A stretch of 64,000 nt of DNA from Roseospirillum parvum (GCF_900100455.1 NZ_FNCV01000002.1:434001-498000), one strand, 5' to 3'; positions 53,855-62,657 are shown, counted from the stretch's first letter. Notes: a model not told the origin generated them from the letters alone. Numbers and translations: made by a program.

Positions 53855-54705
53855 GCCCGCCGCTCGACCTGCCGGCCGACCTGCCGGCCGACCTGCCGGC
53901 CGATCCGCCGGCTTATGTCGAGGTCGGCCCGACGGACGGCCCGCCGGTGCTCTTCCTGCACGGCATCGGCGGCGGCAAGGCGTGTTTCGCCGGCCCGGCC
54001 GAGGCGCTGGCCGCCAGCGGCCTGAGGTGCCTGTGCTGGGACATGCCGGGCTATGGCGACTCGCCGCCCCTGCCGGGCCGCCCGGGGATGACCGCGCTGG
54101 CCGGCGCCGCCGGCGCCCTGCTCGACCATCTGGGCCTGCCCGGCGTCCATCTGGTCGGCCATTCCATCGGCGGCATGATCGCCCTGGAACTGCTGGCCCA
54201 ACAGCCCGGCCGGGTGCTCAGTCTGGTCCTTTATGCCGCCCCGCCGGCCTTCGGCGGGCGCGATCCCGAGGTCGCCCGGGGCTTCCTGGCCGACCGCCTG
54301 GCCCCCCTGGAGGCCGGCCAGGGCATGGCCGAACTGGCCGATTCCCTGGTCCCCGGCATGGTCGGGCCGAGCGCCGACCCGGCCGGCGTGGCGACCGCCG
54401 TCAGCACCATGTCGGGGGTGCCGGAGGCCGGCTACCGGATGGCCCTGGGCGCCCTCGACGGCTTCGACCGGCGCCCGCTGCTGGACCACATCACCGTGCC
54501 CACGTTGGTCATCGGTGGCGGTTGCGATCCCAACACCCCACGGTCTACCCTGGCCCGTCTGGCGGCGCGGATTCCCGGTGCCCGCCTCAAGGTGATCGAG
54601 CGGGCCGGCCATCTGGCCCACCTGGAGCACCCCGACGCCTTCACCGAGGCCCTGGTCGATTTCCTGGCCCCCTCCCCCGTGCCGACCCCTTCCCGGCAGC
54701 CCTGA
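53851..54705 (+). CDS. Alpha/beta hydrolase
   Basis: A 284-residue hydrolase that overlaps the previous stop as ATGA. The triad is visible as Ser in GHSIGG, Asp in GGCDPNTP and His in AGHLAHLEHP; LFLHGIGGGK is the oxyanion strand. The N-terminus is a run of LPAD repeats encoded by a 12-base tandem (53865-53912). Coupled to a NicX-like gene it may play the part of NicD, which removes formate from N-formylmaleamate, or hydrolyse another ring-cleavage product. Confidence 0.82.
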   Translation: MSPPLDLPADLPADLPADPPAYVEVGPTDGPPVLFLHGIGGGKACFAGPAEALAASGLRCLCWDMPGYGDSPPLPGRPGMTALAGAAGALLDHLGLPGVHLVGHSIGGMIALELLAQQPGRVLSLVLYAAPPAFGGRDPEVARGFLADRLAPLEAGQGMAELADSLVPGMVGPSADPAGVATAVSTMSGVPEAGYRMALGALDGFDRRPLLDHITVPTLVIGGGCDPNTPRSTLARLAARIPGARLKVIERAGHLAHLEHPDAFTEALVDFLAPSPVPTPSRQP

Positions 54706-54717
54706 ACGAGCCCCTTG

Positions 54718-56001
54718 ATGCCCGCCGATCCCGCCGCCGTTCCGCCCAGCGCCCCCCCCGATGCCCCGATGTTCGACCCGGCCACCTGGGGCCTGACCGA
54801 ACGCCAGGCCGAGATCGCCGCCACCGCCCGCCACCTGGGGCAGACCCGCTTCCATCCCCGGGCCGCCGAGGTCGACCGCGCGGCCCAGTTCCCACGCCAG
54901 AACTTCGACGACCTGCACGCCAGCCGCCTGCTCGCCATCTGCGTGCCCGAGGACCACGGCGGCCTGGGCGCCGACCTCAAGACCTACGCCCTGGCGGCGG
55001 CCGAGGTGGGGCGCTACTGCGGGGCCACGGCGCTGACCTGGAACATGCACGTCTGCTCGTGCCTGTGGTCGGGGGCCCTGGCCGACGGCCTGGAGATGGA
55101 CGCCGCCACCCGGGCCACCCACGAAAGGCGCCGGGCCCGCCACTACGCGCGCATCGTCGAGGCGGGAAAGATCTACGCCCAGCCCTTCTCCGAGGGCGGC
55201 GCGGCGGCGGCCGGCGGGGCGGCCTTCTCGACCCGGGCGGTGCGCACCGAGGACGGCCGCTGGCGGGTCGATGGCCGCAAGATCTTCGCCAGTCTGGCCG
55301 GCGCCGCCGACTATTACGGGGTGCTGTGCACCGAAACCACGCCGGGTGGCGAGGGACGGCGGCGCGACACCCTCTATCTCGCCGTGCCGGGCGATGCCCC
55401 CGGTTTTTCCGTCACCGGCGAGTGGGACCCCCTGGGCATGCGCGGCACGGTGTCGCGCGACCTGATCTTCGAGGCGGTCGAGGTCGACCCCGAGGAAGAG
55501 CTGATGCCGCCCGGGGTCTATCATCAGGCCGCCGTGCGCTGGCCGCACATGTTCATGACCCTGACCCCGGCCTATCTGGGCATCGCCCAGGCGGCCCATG
55601 ACTTCACCGTGCGCTACCTGCGCGGCGAGCTGCCCGGCATGCCGCCGGTCAAGCGGCGCATGTATCCGACCAAGCAGCTCGCGGTGGCCGACCTTTCGAT
55701 CCAACTGGAAACCGCCAAGGCGTTGTGGTTCCAGGTGATGGGCGAGGCCCAGGCCGACCCCGGCCGGGAGTCGAAACTGCGCGCCTACGCCTGCCAGCAC
55801 ACGGTGATGGAAACCGCCGCCCGCATGACCCAGTTGGCCATCCGCACCTGCGGCGGCCAATCGATGCTGAAACGCTTCCATCTGGAGCGCCTGTACCGCG
55901 ACGCCCGCTGTGGCTCGCTGATGCTGCCGTGGACGGCCGAGCTGTGCCTCGACCGGCTGGGCCGCGAGGCGTTGTACCTGCCCGGGGAGAGTGACGAGTG
56001 A
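54718..56001 (+). CDS. Acyl-CoA dehydrogenase-fold flavoprotein
   Basis: A 427-residue protein with the three ACAD domains: a helical N-terminus (LLAICVPEDHGGLGADLKTYALAAAEVG), a beta middle (YAQPFSEGG...AFSTRAV, DPLGMRGTVSRD) and a helical C-terminus. At the place where the family has Y-E-G-T with the catalytic Glu, this chain reads L403-P404-W405-T406, and no Glu is seen at the alternative helix-G position. It may thus be an unusual dehydrogenase or an ACAD-fold flavin monooxygenase fed by the nearby reductase. It starts 12 bases after the hydrolase gene. Confidence 0.8.
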   Translation: MPADPAAVPPSAPPDAPMFDPATWGLTERQAEIAATARHLGQTRFHPRAAEVDRAAQFPRQNFDDLHASRLLAICVPEDHGGLGADLKTYALAAAEVGRYCGATALTWNMHVCSCLWSGALADGLEMDAATRATHERRRARHYARIVEAGKIYAQPFSEGGAAAAGGAAFSTRAVRTEDGRWRVDGRKIFASLAGAADYYGVLCTETTPGGEGRRRDTLYLAVPGDAPGFSVTGEWDPLGMRGTVSRDLIFEAVEVDPEEELMPPGVYHQAAVRWPHMFMTLTPAYLGIAQAAHDFTVRYLRGELPGMPPVKRRMYPTKQLAVADLSIQLETAKALWFQVMGEAQADPGRESKLRAYACQHTVMETAARMTQLAIRTCGGQSMLKRFHLERLYRDARCGSLMLPWTAELCLDRLGREALYLPGESDE

Positions 56002-57548
56002 GCAATCTGTCGCGCTGGATCGAGCGGCACGCCGATTTTACTCCGGATAAACCGGCCATCCGGTTCGAGGGGCGGGAGATCACCTACGCCGACTTCGACC
56101 GTCTGATCAAGGCCCACGCCCGGGCGCTCAAGCACCGTTTCGGGGTGGGGCGCGGCGACCGGGTGGCCTGTCTGGCCTACAACGCCCCGGAACAGATCGC
56201 CCTGCTGTTTGCCTGCGCCCGCCTGGGGGCGCTGTTCCTGCCCCTGAACTGGCGCCTCGCCGCACCCGAGCACGCCTACATCCTGGGCGACGCCGGGGCC
56301 CGGGTGCTGATCGCCGAGGGCGCCTTCCAGGCCCACGCCGAAAGCATCCACGCCAGCCTGCCCGAGTGTGAGCTGGTCGCCGCCGACTTCGTGCCGCCCC
56401 CGGGCAGCGACTGGCACCGCCTGGCCGAGGCGGTGGCCACGGCGCGCGGCGACGACAGCAACCCGCACGTCGATCAGGACTGCCCGCTGCTGCTGGTCTA
56501 CACCTCGGGCACCACCGGCCACCCCAAGGGCGCCGTGCTGACCCAGGCGGCGTTGCAGTGGAACGCCCTCAATTCGGCCCACATGCACGACCTGACCAGC
56601 CGCGACCACGTGCTGACCGTGCTGCCGCTGTTCCATGTCGGCGGCCTCAACATCCAGACCACGCCGGCCCTCTACGCCGGGGCCACGGTCACCCTGCACC
56701 GCCGCTTCGAGGCCGAGGCCACGGCGCGGGCCATCGCCGAGGACCGGCCCAGTCTGGTGGTGCTGGTCCCGGCCACCATCCAGGCCCTGATCGAGCGCCC
56801 GGAGTGGGCCGACCTCGATCTGTCCAGCCTGCGCTGCATGACCACCGGCAGCTCCATCGTGCCGCCCCACCTGATCGCCGCCGTCCATGCCCGCGGGCTG
56901 CCGGTGATCCAGGTCTACGGGGCCACCGAGACCTGCCCCATCGCCATCTACCAGCGCCCCGAGGACGCCATGGGGAGCGTCGGCTCGACCGGCCGCGCCG
57001 CCCTGCATTGCGACATCCGGGTGGTCGACGACGAGGGCAACGACGTCCCCGACGGCACCAACGGCGAACTCCTGGTGCGCGGCGCCAACGTGATGTTCGA
57101 GTACTGGGGCAATCCCAAGGCCACCTGCGAGGCCCTGCGCGGCGGCTGGTACTTCACCGGCGACATCGGACGGCGCGACGAGGCGGGGCGCTTCTGGATC
57201 ATGGAGCGCAAGAAGGACGTCATCATCTCCGGCGGCGAGAACATCTACCCGGCCGAGATCGAGGTGCTGCTGGCCACCATGCCGGAAGTCGCCGACGCCG
57301 TGGTGGTCGGCCGCTCCGACGGCCGCTGGGGCGAGGTGCCGGTGGCCTGCGTGGTGCTGAGGCAGGGCCACAGCCTGACCGCCGAGGCCCTGCTGGCCCG
57401 CTTCGAGGGCCGGCTGGCCCGCTACAAGCATCCCAAGGACGTCGCCTTCTTCAACGCCCTGCCGCGCAACGCCATGGGCAAGGTGCAGCGCTTCCGCCTG
57501 CGCGCCACCCTGAGCGAGGCCGAGACCCCGGCCGCCGCCGCAAGTTAG
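55998..57548 (+). CDS. Acyl/aryl-CoA ligase (AMP-forming)
   Basis: A 516-residue ANL-family ligase, starting at GTG in a GTGA overlap with the previous gene. YTSGTTGHPKGAV near residue 171 is the ATP loop, YGATETCPIAIY the A5 motif, GWYFTGDIGRRD and the hinge follow, and the catalytic lysine is in NAMGKVQRF near 499. Its place in the operon suggests it activates the acid taken up by the TRAP system or formed after ring cleavage. The exact substrate cannot be read from the sequence. Confidence 0.88.
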   Translation: MSNLSRWIERHADFTPDKPAIRFEGREITYADFDRLIKAHARALKHRFGVGRGDRVACLAYNAPEQIALLFACARLGALFLPLNWRLAAPEHAYILGDAGARVLIAEGAFQAHAESIHASLPECELVAADFVPPPGSDWHRLAEAVATARGDDSNPHVDQDCPLLLVYTSGTTGHPKGAVLTQAALQWNALNSAHMHDLTSRDHVLTVLPLFHVGGLNIQTTPALYAGATVTLHRRFEAEATARAIAEDRPSLVVLVPATIQALIERPEWADLDLSSLRCMTTGSSIVPPHLIAAVHARGLPVIQVYGATETCPIAIYQRPEDAMGSVGSTGRAALHCDIRVVDDEGNDVPDGTNGELLVRGANVMFEYWGNPKATCEALRGGWYFTGDIGRRDEAGRFWIMERKKDVIISGGENIYPAEIEVLLATMPEVADAVVVGRSDGRWGEVPVACVVLRQGHSLTAEALLARFEGRLARYKHPKDVAFFNALPRNAMGKVQRFRLRATLSEAETPAAAAS

Positions 57549-57960
57549 GGAACCGGCAAATTAGGGAACCGGCAAGTTAGGGAACGGGTGAGTTATACCA
57601 GCCGGCGATGAGCAGGACTCATCGCGGCTTGGTCAAGCTTTGAGTTGGGGGCTTTGCCCCCAAACCCCCACCGGGGAAGCAGGGCTTCCCCGGACCCCTC
57701 CATTCGTTGGTGAACACATTCGTTGGTGAACAAACGCTACCTCCGAGCGGAACGCCCGGGGTTTTTTGGTTGCAGGCCAGCTTCGCTGGCCTTTCGAAAA
57801 CAACCAGGGAGTGGCCGCTCGCTCGGCGATCAATGAATGAATGGAGGGGGTCCGGGGGAGCCCCTGGCTCCCCCGGTGGGGTTTCAAAGGGGCAAAGCCC
57901 CTTTCATTCATACCAACCGGCGGTGAGTTTCTCTCATCGCCGTCTGGTATTAGGGAACGG
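57549..57960. repeat. Repeat island between the ligase and dctP
   Basis: Three copies of a 17-base-spaced TTAGGGAACCGGCAA-type unit follow the ligase stop (57545-57595), and two more forms return near 57950-57980. Between them lies a composite of the GC-rich family: G/C-run palindromes at 57640-57700 and 57838-57905, with a 22-base palindrome at 57772-57793 (GCAGGCCAGCTTCGCTGGCC). The terminal part (57905-57950) repeats, inverted, the CCGGCGATGAG motif at 57603. No gene is seen up to dctP. Confidence 0.7.
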
Positions 57961-58131
57961 GTGAGTTAGGGACCGGACAAGTTGAGGCGCGGGCAAGCCA
58001 CCTTGCACCGCACCGGGGTGTGGCCTTGTGCCGCCGATCGGGTATGATCCCGGGGCAAGCGTTATGTGATCATGTCAGGCCGCCCCGGGGCAGCGGGGGG
58101 GCCACCCACGGGGAGAGGGGAGACCATCGCC

Positions 58132-59178
58132 ATGTTCCACGCCATCACCAGCCGCCGCCGTCTGGCGCGCGGCCTGTTCGCCCTGGGCCTGGCCGGCCTC
58201 GTGCTGGGCGCCCAGCCGGCGCGCGCCGAGACCGTGCTGACCCTGTCCAACTGGCTGCCGCCGACCCATCCCATCGTCACCGACATGCTGGGCCCGTGGC
58301 AGGAAAGCGTGGCCAGCGCCTCGGGCGGCGAGCTGCGCATCGAGATGCTGAAAGCCCCCCTGGGCAAGCCGGCGGCGCACTTCGACATCGCCCGCAACGG
58401 GCTGGCCGACATCACCTTTGCCGCCCACGGCTACACCCCGGGCCGCTTCCCGCTGACCAACGTGGTCGAGCAGCCCTTCATGACCCCCAGTTCCGAGGCC
58501 ATGTCGGTGGCCTTCTGGCGGCTGTTCGAGAAGACCCCGGCCCTGCAGGCCGAGCATGACGGCGTGCACGTGGTGAGCCTGTTCACCCACGGCCCCGGGC
58601 ACTTCTTCAACACCCGCCGCCCGGTGACCAGTCTGGCCGACGCCGAGGGCCTGAAGATGCGCATCGGCGGGCGCACCGCGGCCGCCGTCGGCGAGCGCCT
58701 GAAGGTGGTCTCGGTGCCGGTGCCGCCGCCGGAGGTGTTCAACGCGGTGTCGCGCGGGGTCGTCGACGGGGTGCTGTTCCCCGACGAATCGGTGGCCTTC
58801 TTCAAGATCGACCGGGCCATCAGGTACGGCACGGCGGTCCCCGGCGGGCTGTACAACACCAGCTTCTTCGTGGTCATGAACCAGGCCAAGTACGACAGCC
58901 TGTCGCCCGAGATGCAGCGCGTGCTCGACCTGACGGCCGGCGAAACCTTCGCCCGCCGGGCCGGCAAGGCCTGGGACAGCGCCGACGCCCGGGGCCGCCA
59001 GACCAACCTCGCCGCCGGCATGGAGATCATCCAGCCGAGCCCCGAGTTCCTGGCCGACCTGAAGGAAACCCTGGCCCCGGTCACCGAAGCCTGGATCGCC
59101 GAGGCGGCCGAACAGGGGGTGGACGGCCGCGCCCTGCTGACCGAGCTTGAGGCCGAGCTGGCCCGGGCCGACCAGTAA
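58132..59178 (+). CDS. dctP: TRAP transporter substrate-binding protein DctP
   Basis: A 348-residue periplasmic binding protein. The signal peptide covers about 1-27 (RRLARGLFALGLAGLVLGAQPARA). The mature start VLTLSNWLPPTHPIVTDMLGPW and the central GLKMRIGGRTAAAVGERLKV, whose Arg normally pairs with a substrate carboxylate, are DctP features. GGGGAGAGGGG precedes ATG 58132. With DctQ and DctM it imports an organic acid by ion symport. Confidence 0.9.
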   Translation: MFHAITSRRRLARGLFALGLAGLVLGAQPARAETVLTLSNWLPPTHPIVTDMLGPWQESVASASGGELRIEMLKAPLGKPAAHFDIARNGLADITFAAHGYTPGRFPLTNVVEQPFMTPSSEAMSVAFWRLFEKTPALQAEHDGVHVVSLFTHGPGHFFNTRRPVTSLADAEGLKMRIGGRTAAAVGERLKVVSVPVPPPEVFNAVSRGVVDGVLFPDESVAFFKIDRAIRYGTAVPGGLYNTSFFVVMNQAKYDSLSPEMQRVLDLTAGETFARRAGKAWDSADARGRQTNLAAGMEIIQPSPEFLADLKETLAPVTEAWIAEAAEQGVDGRALLTELEAELARADQ

Positions 59179-59186
59179 CCACCCCC

Positions 59187-59783
59187 ATGCAGGACGGCGA
59201 CCACGCCACCGACGGACACCAGAACGCGGGCGGGGCAGAGGCCCCGCCCGTCGCCTCCGGCGCACCGAACGAAGAGGACCCGCCCACCGAGGGACCGCCC
59301 ATCGAGGGCTGGCTGGGCCGGGCCGCCCAGCGCACGGCCGACGGGCTCAGCCTGCTGGCCGGCGGGGCGCTGTTCGCCATGATGCTGGTCACCCTGGTCG
59401 ACGTCATCGGGCGCGGCCTGTTCGACAGCCCGCTGCCCGCCGCCTTCGAGCTGACCGAGTTGGGCATGGGGCTGATCATCTTCCTGGCCCTGCCCCTGGT
59501 CGGCCTCAAGGGGCGGCATGTGGTGGTCGATTTGATGACCTCGCTGTTCAAGGGACCGCTGGGCCGCATCCGGCTGATCGTGGTGCAGCTTTTGGCCGCC
59601 GGGGTGCTCGGCGTGCTGTCCTGGCGGCTGGCCGTCAAGGCGGCCGATCTGGCGGCCTACGGCGGCAAGACGGTGTTCCTGCAAATCCCCCTGGCACCGT
59701 TGGCCTGGGTGATGTGCGGCGGCGCCGCCCTGGCCGCCGTGCTTGCCCTGTTCGCCCTGCCCGCCCTGTTCTCCCGGCGCTGA
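59187..59783 (+). CDS. dctQ: TRAP transporter small permease DctQ
   Basis: A 198-residue inner-membrane protein with an unusually long acidic cytoplasmic head (about 45 residues) and four helices, among them LLAGGALFAMMLVTLVDVIGRG and FELTELGMGLIIFLALPLVGLKGRHVVVDL. It begins 8 bases after dctP and ends 30 before dctM. Confidence 0.88.
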   Translation: MQDGDHATDGHQNAGGAEAPPVASGAPNEEDPPTEGPPIEGWLGRAAQRTADGLSLLAGGALFAMMLVTLVDVIGRGLFDSPLPAAFELTELGMGLIIFLALPLVGLKGRHVVVDLMTSLFKGPLGRIRLIVVQLLAAGVLGVLSWRLAVKAADLAAYGGKTVFLQIPLAPLAWVMCGGAALAAVLALFALPALFSRR

Positions 59784-59813
59784 CCACCGCGTTTCCAAAG
59801 GACCCCCTTCGGC

Positions 59814-61109
59814 ATGGAACCCTGGGCCCTCGGGCTGATCGCCGTCCTGGTGCTGATGTTTCTCGGCCTGCCCATCGCCTTTGCCATGGGGCTGGTCGGG
59901 GTGGTCGGGGTGGCCCTGATGCTGGGCAACATCACCCCGGCCCTGCACATGATCGGCCAGATCACCTTCGACACCGTCTTGTCCTATGATCTTTCCGTGG
60001 TGCCGCTGTTCGTGCTGATGGGCAACTTCGTCACCCGGGCCGGCATGTCGGACCAGCTTTACGCCGCCGCCTATGCCTGGCTGGGCCGCTTCCGGGGTGG
60101 GCTGGCCATGTCGACCATCGCCGCCTGCGCCGGCTTCTCCTCGGTCTGCGGCAGTTCGCTGGCCACCGCCGCCACCATGGCCCGGGTGGCCATGCCGCCG
60201 ATGCGCCGCTACGGCTATCACCCCAGCCTGGCCACCGGCTCGATCGCCGCCGGCGGCTCGCTGGGGATTCTCATCCCGCCCTCGGTGGTGCTGGTGCTGT
60301 ACGGGCTGATGACCAGCACCGACATCGGCAAGCTGTTCGTCGCCGGGGTGCTGCCGGGCCTTTTGGGCGCCCTGGGCTACATGGCGGCAATCGCCGTGCT
60401 GACCTGGCGGCGCCCCGAGCTGGGCCCCCCGGGCGAGGCCTTCTCGCTGCCCCAGGCGCTGGCCGCGACGCGCGGCGTGGCCGGCATCGGGGCGCTGTTC
60501 GTGATCGTCGTGGGCGGCATCTACGGTGGCCTGTTCACCCCCACCGAGGCGGCCGGCATCGGCGCCTCGGGGGCCTTCCTGTTCGCCCTGGCGCGGCGCC
60601 GGCTGACCCTCGCGGGGCTCGTCGAGGTGCTGAAGGACAGCGTGATCACCACCGCCATGCTGTTCTCGATCCTGATCGGCGCCCTGCTGTTCGCCAACTT
60701 CATCAATCTGGCCGGGTTGCCGACCGCGCTCGGCGGCTGGGTGGAGAACAGTGGCCTGCCGCCGCTCGCCGTGCTGGCCCTGATCCTGGTCGTCTACGTG
60801 GCCCTGGGCGCGGTGCTGGAAAGCATGTCGATGATCCTCTTGACGGTGCCCATCTTCTTTCCGCTGGTCGCCGGAATGGGCTTTGATCTGATCTGGTTCG
60901 GCATCATCGTGGTGGTGATCACCGAGATCAGCCTGATCACCCCGCCGGTGGGGATGAACGTCTTCGTGCTGCGCGCCGTGCTGCCCACCGTGCCCACCGG
61001 CACCGTGTTCAAGGGCATCGTGCCGTTCCTGTTGGCCGATCTGGTGCGGCTGGTGTTGCTGGTGCTGGTGCCGGGGATCGTGCTCGCCCTGCCGGCGATG
61101 ATGGATTAG
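59814..61109 (+). CDS. dctM: TRAP transporter large permease DctM
   Basis: A 431-residue inner-membrane permease with about 12 helices. GFSSVCGSSLATAATMARVAMPPMRRYGYHPSLATGSIAAGGSLGILIPPS is the conserved TRAP large-subunit block, and GVYGGLFTPTEAA-like and ITPPVGMNVFVL motifs follow. It completes the DctPQM set. The locus context suggests the cargo is the acid used by the 52-57 kb operon, although a repeat island separates the two. Confidence 0.92.
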   Translation: MEPWALGLIAVLVLMFLGLPIAFAMGLVGVVGVALMLGNITPALHMIGQITFDTVLSYDLSVVPLFVLMGNFVTRAGMSDQLYAAAYAWLGRFRGGLAMSTIAACAGFSSVCGSSLATAATMARVAMPPMRRYGYHPSLATGSIAAGGSLGILIPPSVVLVLYGLMTSTDIGKLFVAGVLPGLLGALGYMAAIAVLTWRRPELGPPGEAFSLPQALAATRGVAGIGALFVIVVGGIYGGLFTPTEAAGIGASGAFLFALARRRLTLAGLVEVLKDSVITTAMLFSILIGALLFANFINLAGLPTALGGWVENSGLPPLAVLALILVVYVALGAVLESMSMILLTVPIFFPLVAGMGFDLIWFGIIVVVITEISLITPPVGMNVFVLRAVLPTVPTGTVFKGIVPFLLADLVRLVLLVLVPGIVLALPAMMD

Positions 61110-61153
61110 CGCCAATCGCGCGCGATCCGGCAGGGCTCGCGGCGGCGATTTGC
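61110..61153. repeat. Degenerate REP palindrome after dctM
   Basis: GCCAATCGC...GCGATTTGCCGC starts at the dctM stop codon and is a diverged member of the palindrome family at 10213 and 61672-61828. Confidence 0.55.
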
Positions 61154-61199
61154 CGCGATATCAAGAATCCAAGGCGCTGCTTCAGAAGGAGAGCAGACC

Positions 61200-61616
61200 A
61201 TGCAACGGTTCACCGGCGGCTGCCTGTGTGGCGCCGTGCGTCTGGAAGCCACCGGGCAGCCGCTTCGGGTCGGGCTGTGCCACTGCCTGGACTGCCGCAA
61301 ACACCACGGCGCGCTGTTCCATGCCTCGGCGGTGTTCCCGGCGACGGCGCTGCGGGTCGAGGGCGAGACCGGCGAGTACCAGGGGCGGGTGTTCTGTCCG
61401 CGCTGTGGCTCGTCGGTGTACGCCCGCTCGGGCGACGAAGTCGAGGTGAACCTGGGCAGCCTGGACGCCCCCAACCAGTTGCAACCGACCTACGAATTGT
61501 GGACGGTGCGCCGCGAATCCTGGCTGCCGGCCTTCCCGCTGGCCGAGCGGTATCCCCGAGACCGCGAGCCCGTGGAGAATGGGGAGGAGGGGGAGCCAAC
61601 CCGCCCGGCGCCGTAG
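61200..61616 (+). CDS. GFA family (Mss4-like, zinc) protein
   Basis: A 138-residue protein of the glutathione-dependent formaldehyde-activating family. Zinc-site cysteines are visible in GGCLCGAVR, CHCLDCRKHHG and FCPRCGSSVYAR. Most members have no proven substrate, and formaldehyde activation is not assured. GAAGGAGAG precedes ATG 61200. Confidence 0.88.
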   Translation: MQRFTGGCLCGAVRLEATGQPLRVGLCHCLDCRKHHGALFHASAVFPATALRVEGETGEYQGRVFCPRCGSSVYARSGDEVEVNLGSLDAPNQLQPTYELWTVRRESWLPAFPLAERYPRDREPVENGEEGEPTRPAP

Positions 61617-61671
61617 AGGATGTTGCCTGATTTGTGACTCACACAACCTGCTCCAGGCTTTTGATATTGCC

Positions 61672-61828
61672 GCAAATCGTCGTCCCGATCCGTCCCGGAT
61701 CGCTCGGGATTTGAGACTCTTGATTGACGCAAATCGTCGTCACGCTCCGTTCCGGACCGCTCGGGATTTGAGACTCTTGATTGACGCAAATCGTCGTCGC
61801 GATCCGTTCCGGATCGCTCGGGATTTGC
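61672..61828. repeat. Three REP palindromes at exact 57-base spacing
   Basis: Units of 43 bases begin at 61672, 61729 and 61786, each GCAAATCGTCGTC...CGGATCGCTCGGGATTTG-like, joined by AGACTCTTGATTGAC. The last ends two bases before the LysE stop codon. They are inverted relative to the copy at 10213. Confidence 0.85.
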
Positions 61829-61829
61829 T

Positions 61830-62564
61830 CTATGCCGCAACCAGCGCCAACCCCACCGACACCACCAGCATGATGGCGAAGATGATGTTCACCGCCCGTC
61901 CGGCAACGGGGTTGGTCAACACTCGTGAAAACAGCGCGCCAAAGGCGAGCCATGCGGTGTTGACGATCACGATGACGAGCGTCAGCGCAACCAGCTTGTA
62001 GAGGGCATCGACCGTGGGATCGTCGGCGACCAGGGTGTGGCCCGCATAGACCGCCCCGATCGCGGCAAATGCCTTGGGATTGGCAATAGCCAAGCTGAAA
62101 CCCGGGACGAATGACGGCGCCTGCGCCGGTCGAGGGGCGAGAGCAGATCGTGCGAAATGTGAATCGCGGAGCGCTTCAGATTTCGCACGACCTGCTCTCG
62201 ATTTCAGGTGTAGAGCCGATCTGAGCGAAAAATCGGGAACCACCAAGTGGTTCCGATTTTTCGCTCTCGGCTCGAGCCCTCCGACCGGCGCCGTGGCAAT
62301 TTTCCACGCGAGATAGAGGATGTAGGCCCCGGCGAGAATCGTCAGCGCCGTGAGAAGGATCGGCTGGGTCAGGACAACGGCGGTAACGCCGGTCGCGATC
62401 ATAAGCAGGACAACCGTCGTGCCAATGATGATGCCGACAAGGTAGCCGAGGCTCTGCCGGAAGCCGAAGGCGGTGCCGAGGCCGGCCAGGCTCATGGTGG
62501 CCGGCCCGGGGCTTCCCATCAGCGGCAACGCGGCAAGCCAGAGTAGAAGGAGGTCATTTGCCAT
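61830..62564 (-). CDS. LysE/RhtB family exporter with in-frame palindromic insertion
   Basis: A 244-residue membrane exporter for amino acids or related compounds. The family start MANDLLLLWLAALPLMGSPGPATMSLAGLGTAFG and helices 2-3 are normal, as is the second half beginning SFVPGFSLAIANPKAFAAIGAVYAG. Between them, after APVGGLEP, about 49 extra basic residues (RAKNRNHLVVPDFSLRSALH onward) have no counterpart in ordinary LysE proteins of about 200 residues. They are encoded by two DNA palindromes and keep the frame. ATG 62564 has AGAAGGAGG upstream. Whether the protein still works is unknown. Confidence 0.82.
   Translation of the reverse strand: MANDLLLLWLAALPLMGSPGPATMSLAGLGTAFGFRQSLGYLVGIIIGTTVVLLMIATGVTAVVLTQPILLTALTILAGAYILYLAWKIATAPVGGLEPRAKNRNHLVVPDFSLRSALHLKSRAGRAKSEALRDSHFARSALAPRPAQAPSFVPGFSLAIANPKAFAAIGAVYAGHTLVADDPTVDALYKLVALTLVIVIVNTAWLAFGALFSRVLTNPVAGRAVNIIFAIMLVVSVGLALVAA
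62138..62266. repeat. Two palindromes inserted in the LysE gene
   Basis: Palindrome 1 is 62138-62200, with arms CGAGAGCAG-TCGTGCGAAAT and ATTTCGCACGA-CTGCTCTCG. Palindrome 2 is 62223-62266, with arms GAGCGAAAAATCGG and CCGATTTTTCGCTC around AACCAC/GTGGTT. Together they supply most of the extra residues of the exporter. Confidence 0.85.
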
Positions 62565-62657
62565 GGGCGGCACCGATGCGGGAAGCCGCACGCTCTTGAC
62601 CGGGAAGCGGCGCGCGGGCCGAGAGGGCGCCGAGGCCGATTGCCATTCCATTCGCGC

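Noticed and set aside
57549-58131. Short frames within the repeat island before dctP
   Set aside because: They consist of the GC-rich repeat modules found elsewhere in non-coding gaps.
61672-61828. Possible CRISPR array
   Set aside because: The repeats are palindromic REP units with identical linkers, not unique spacers, and no cas gene is near.
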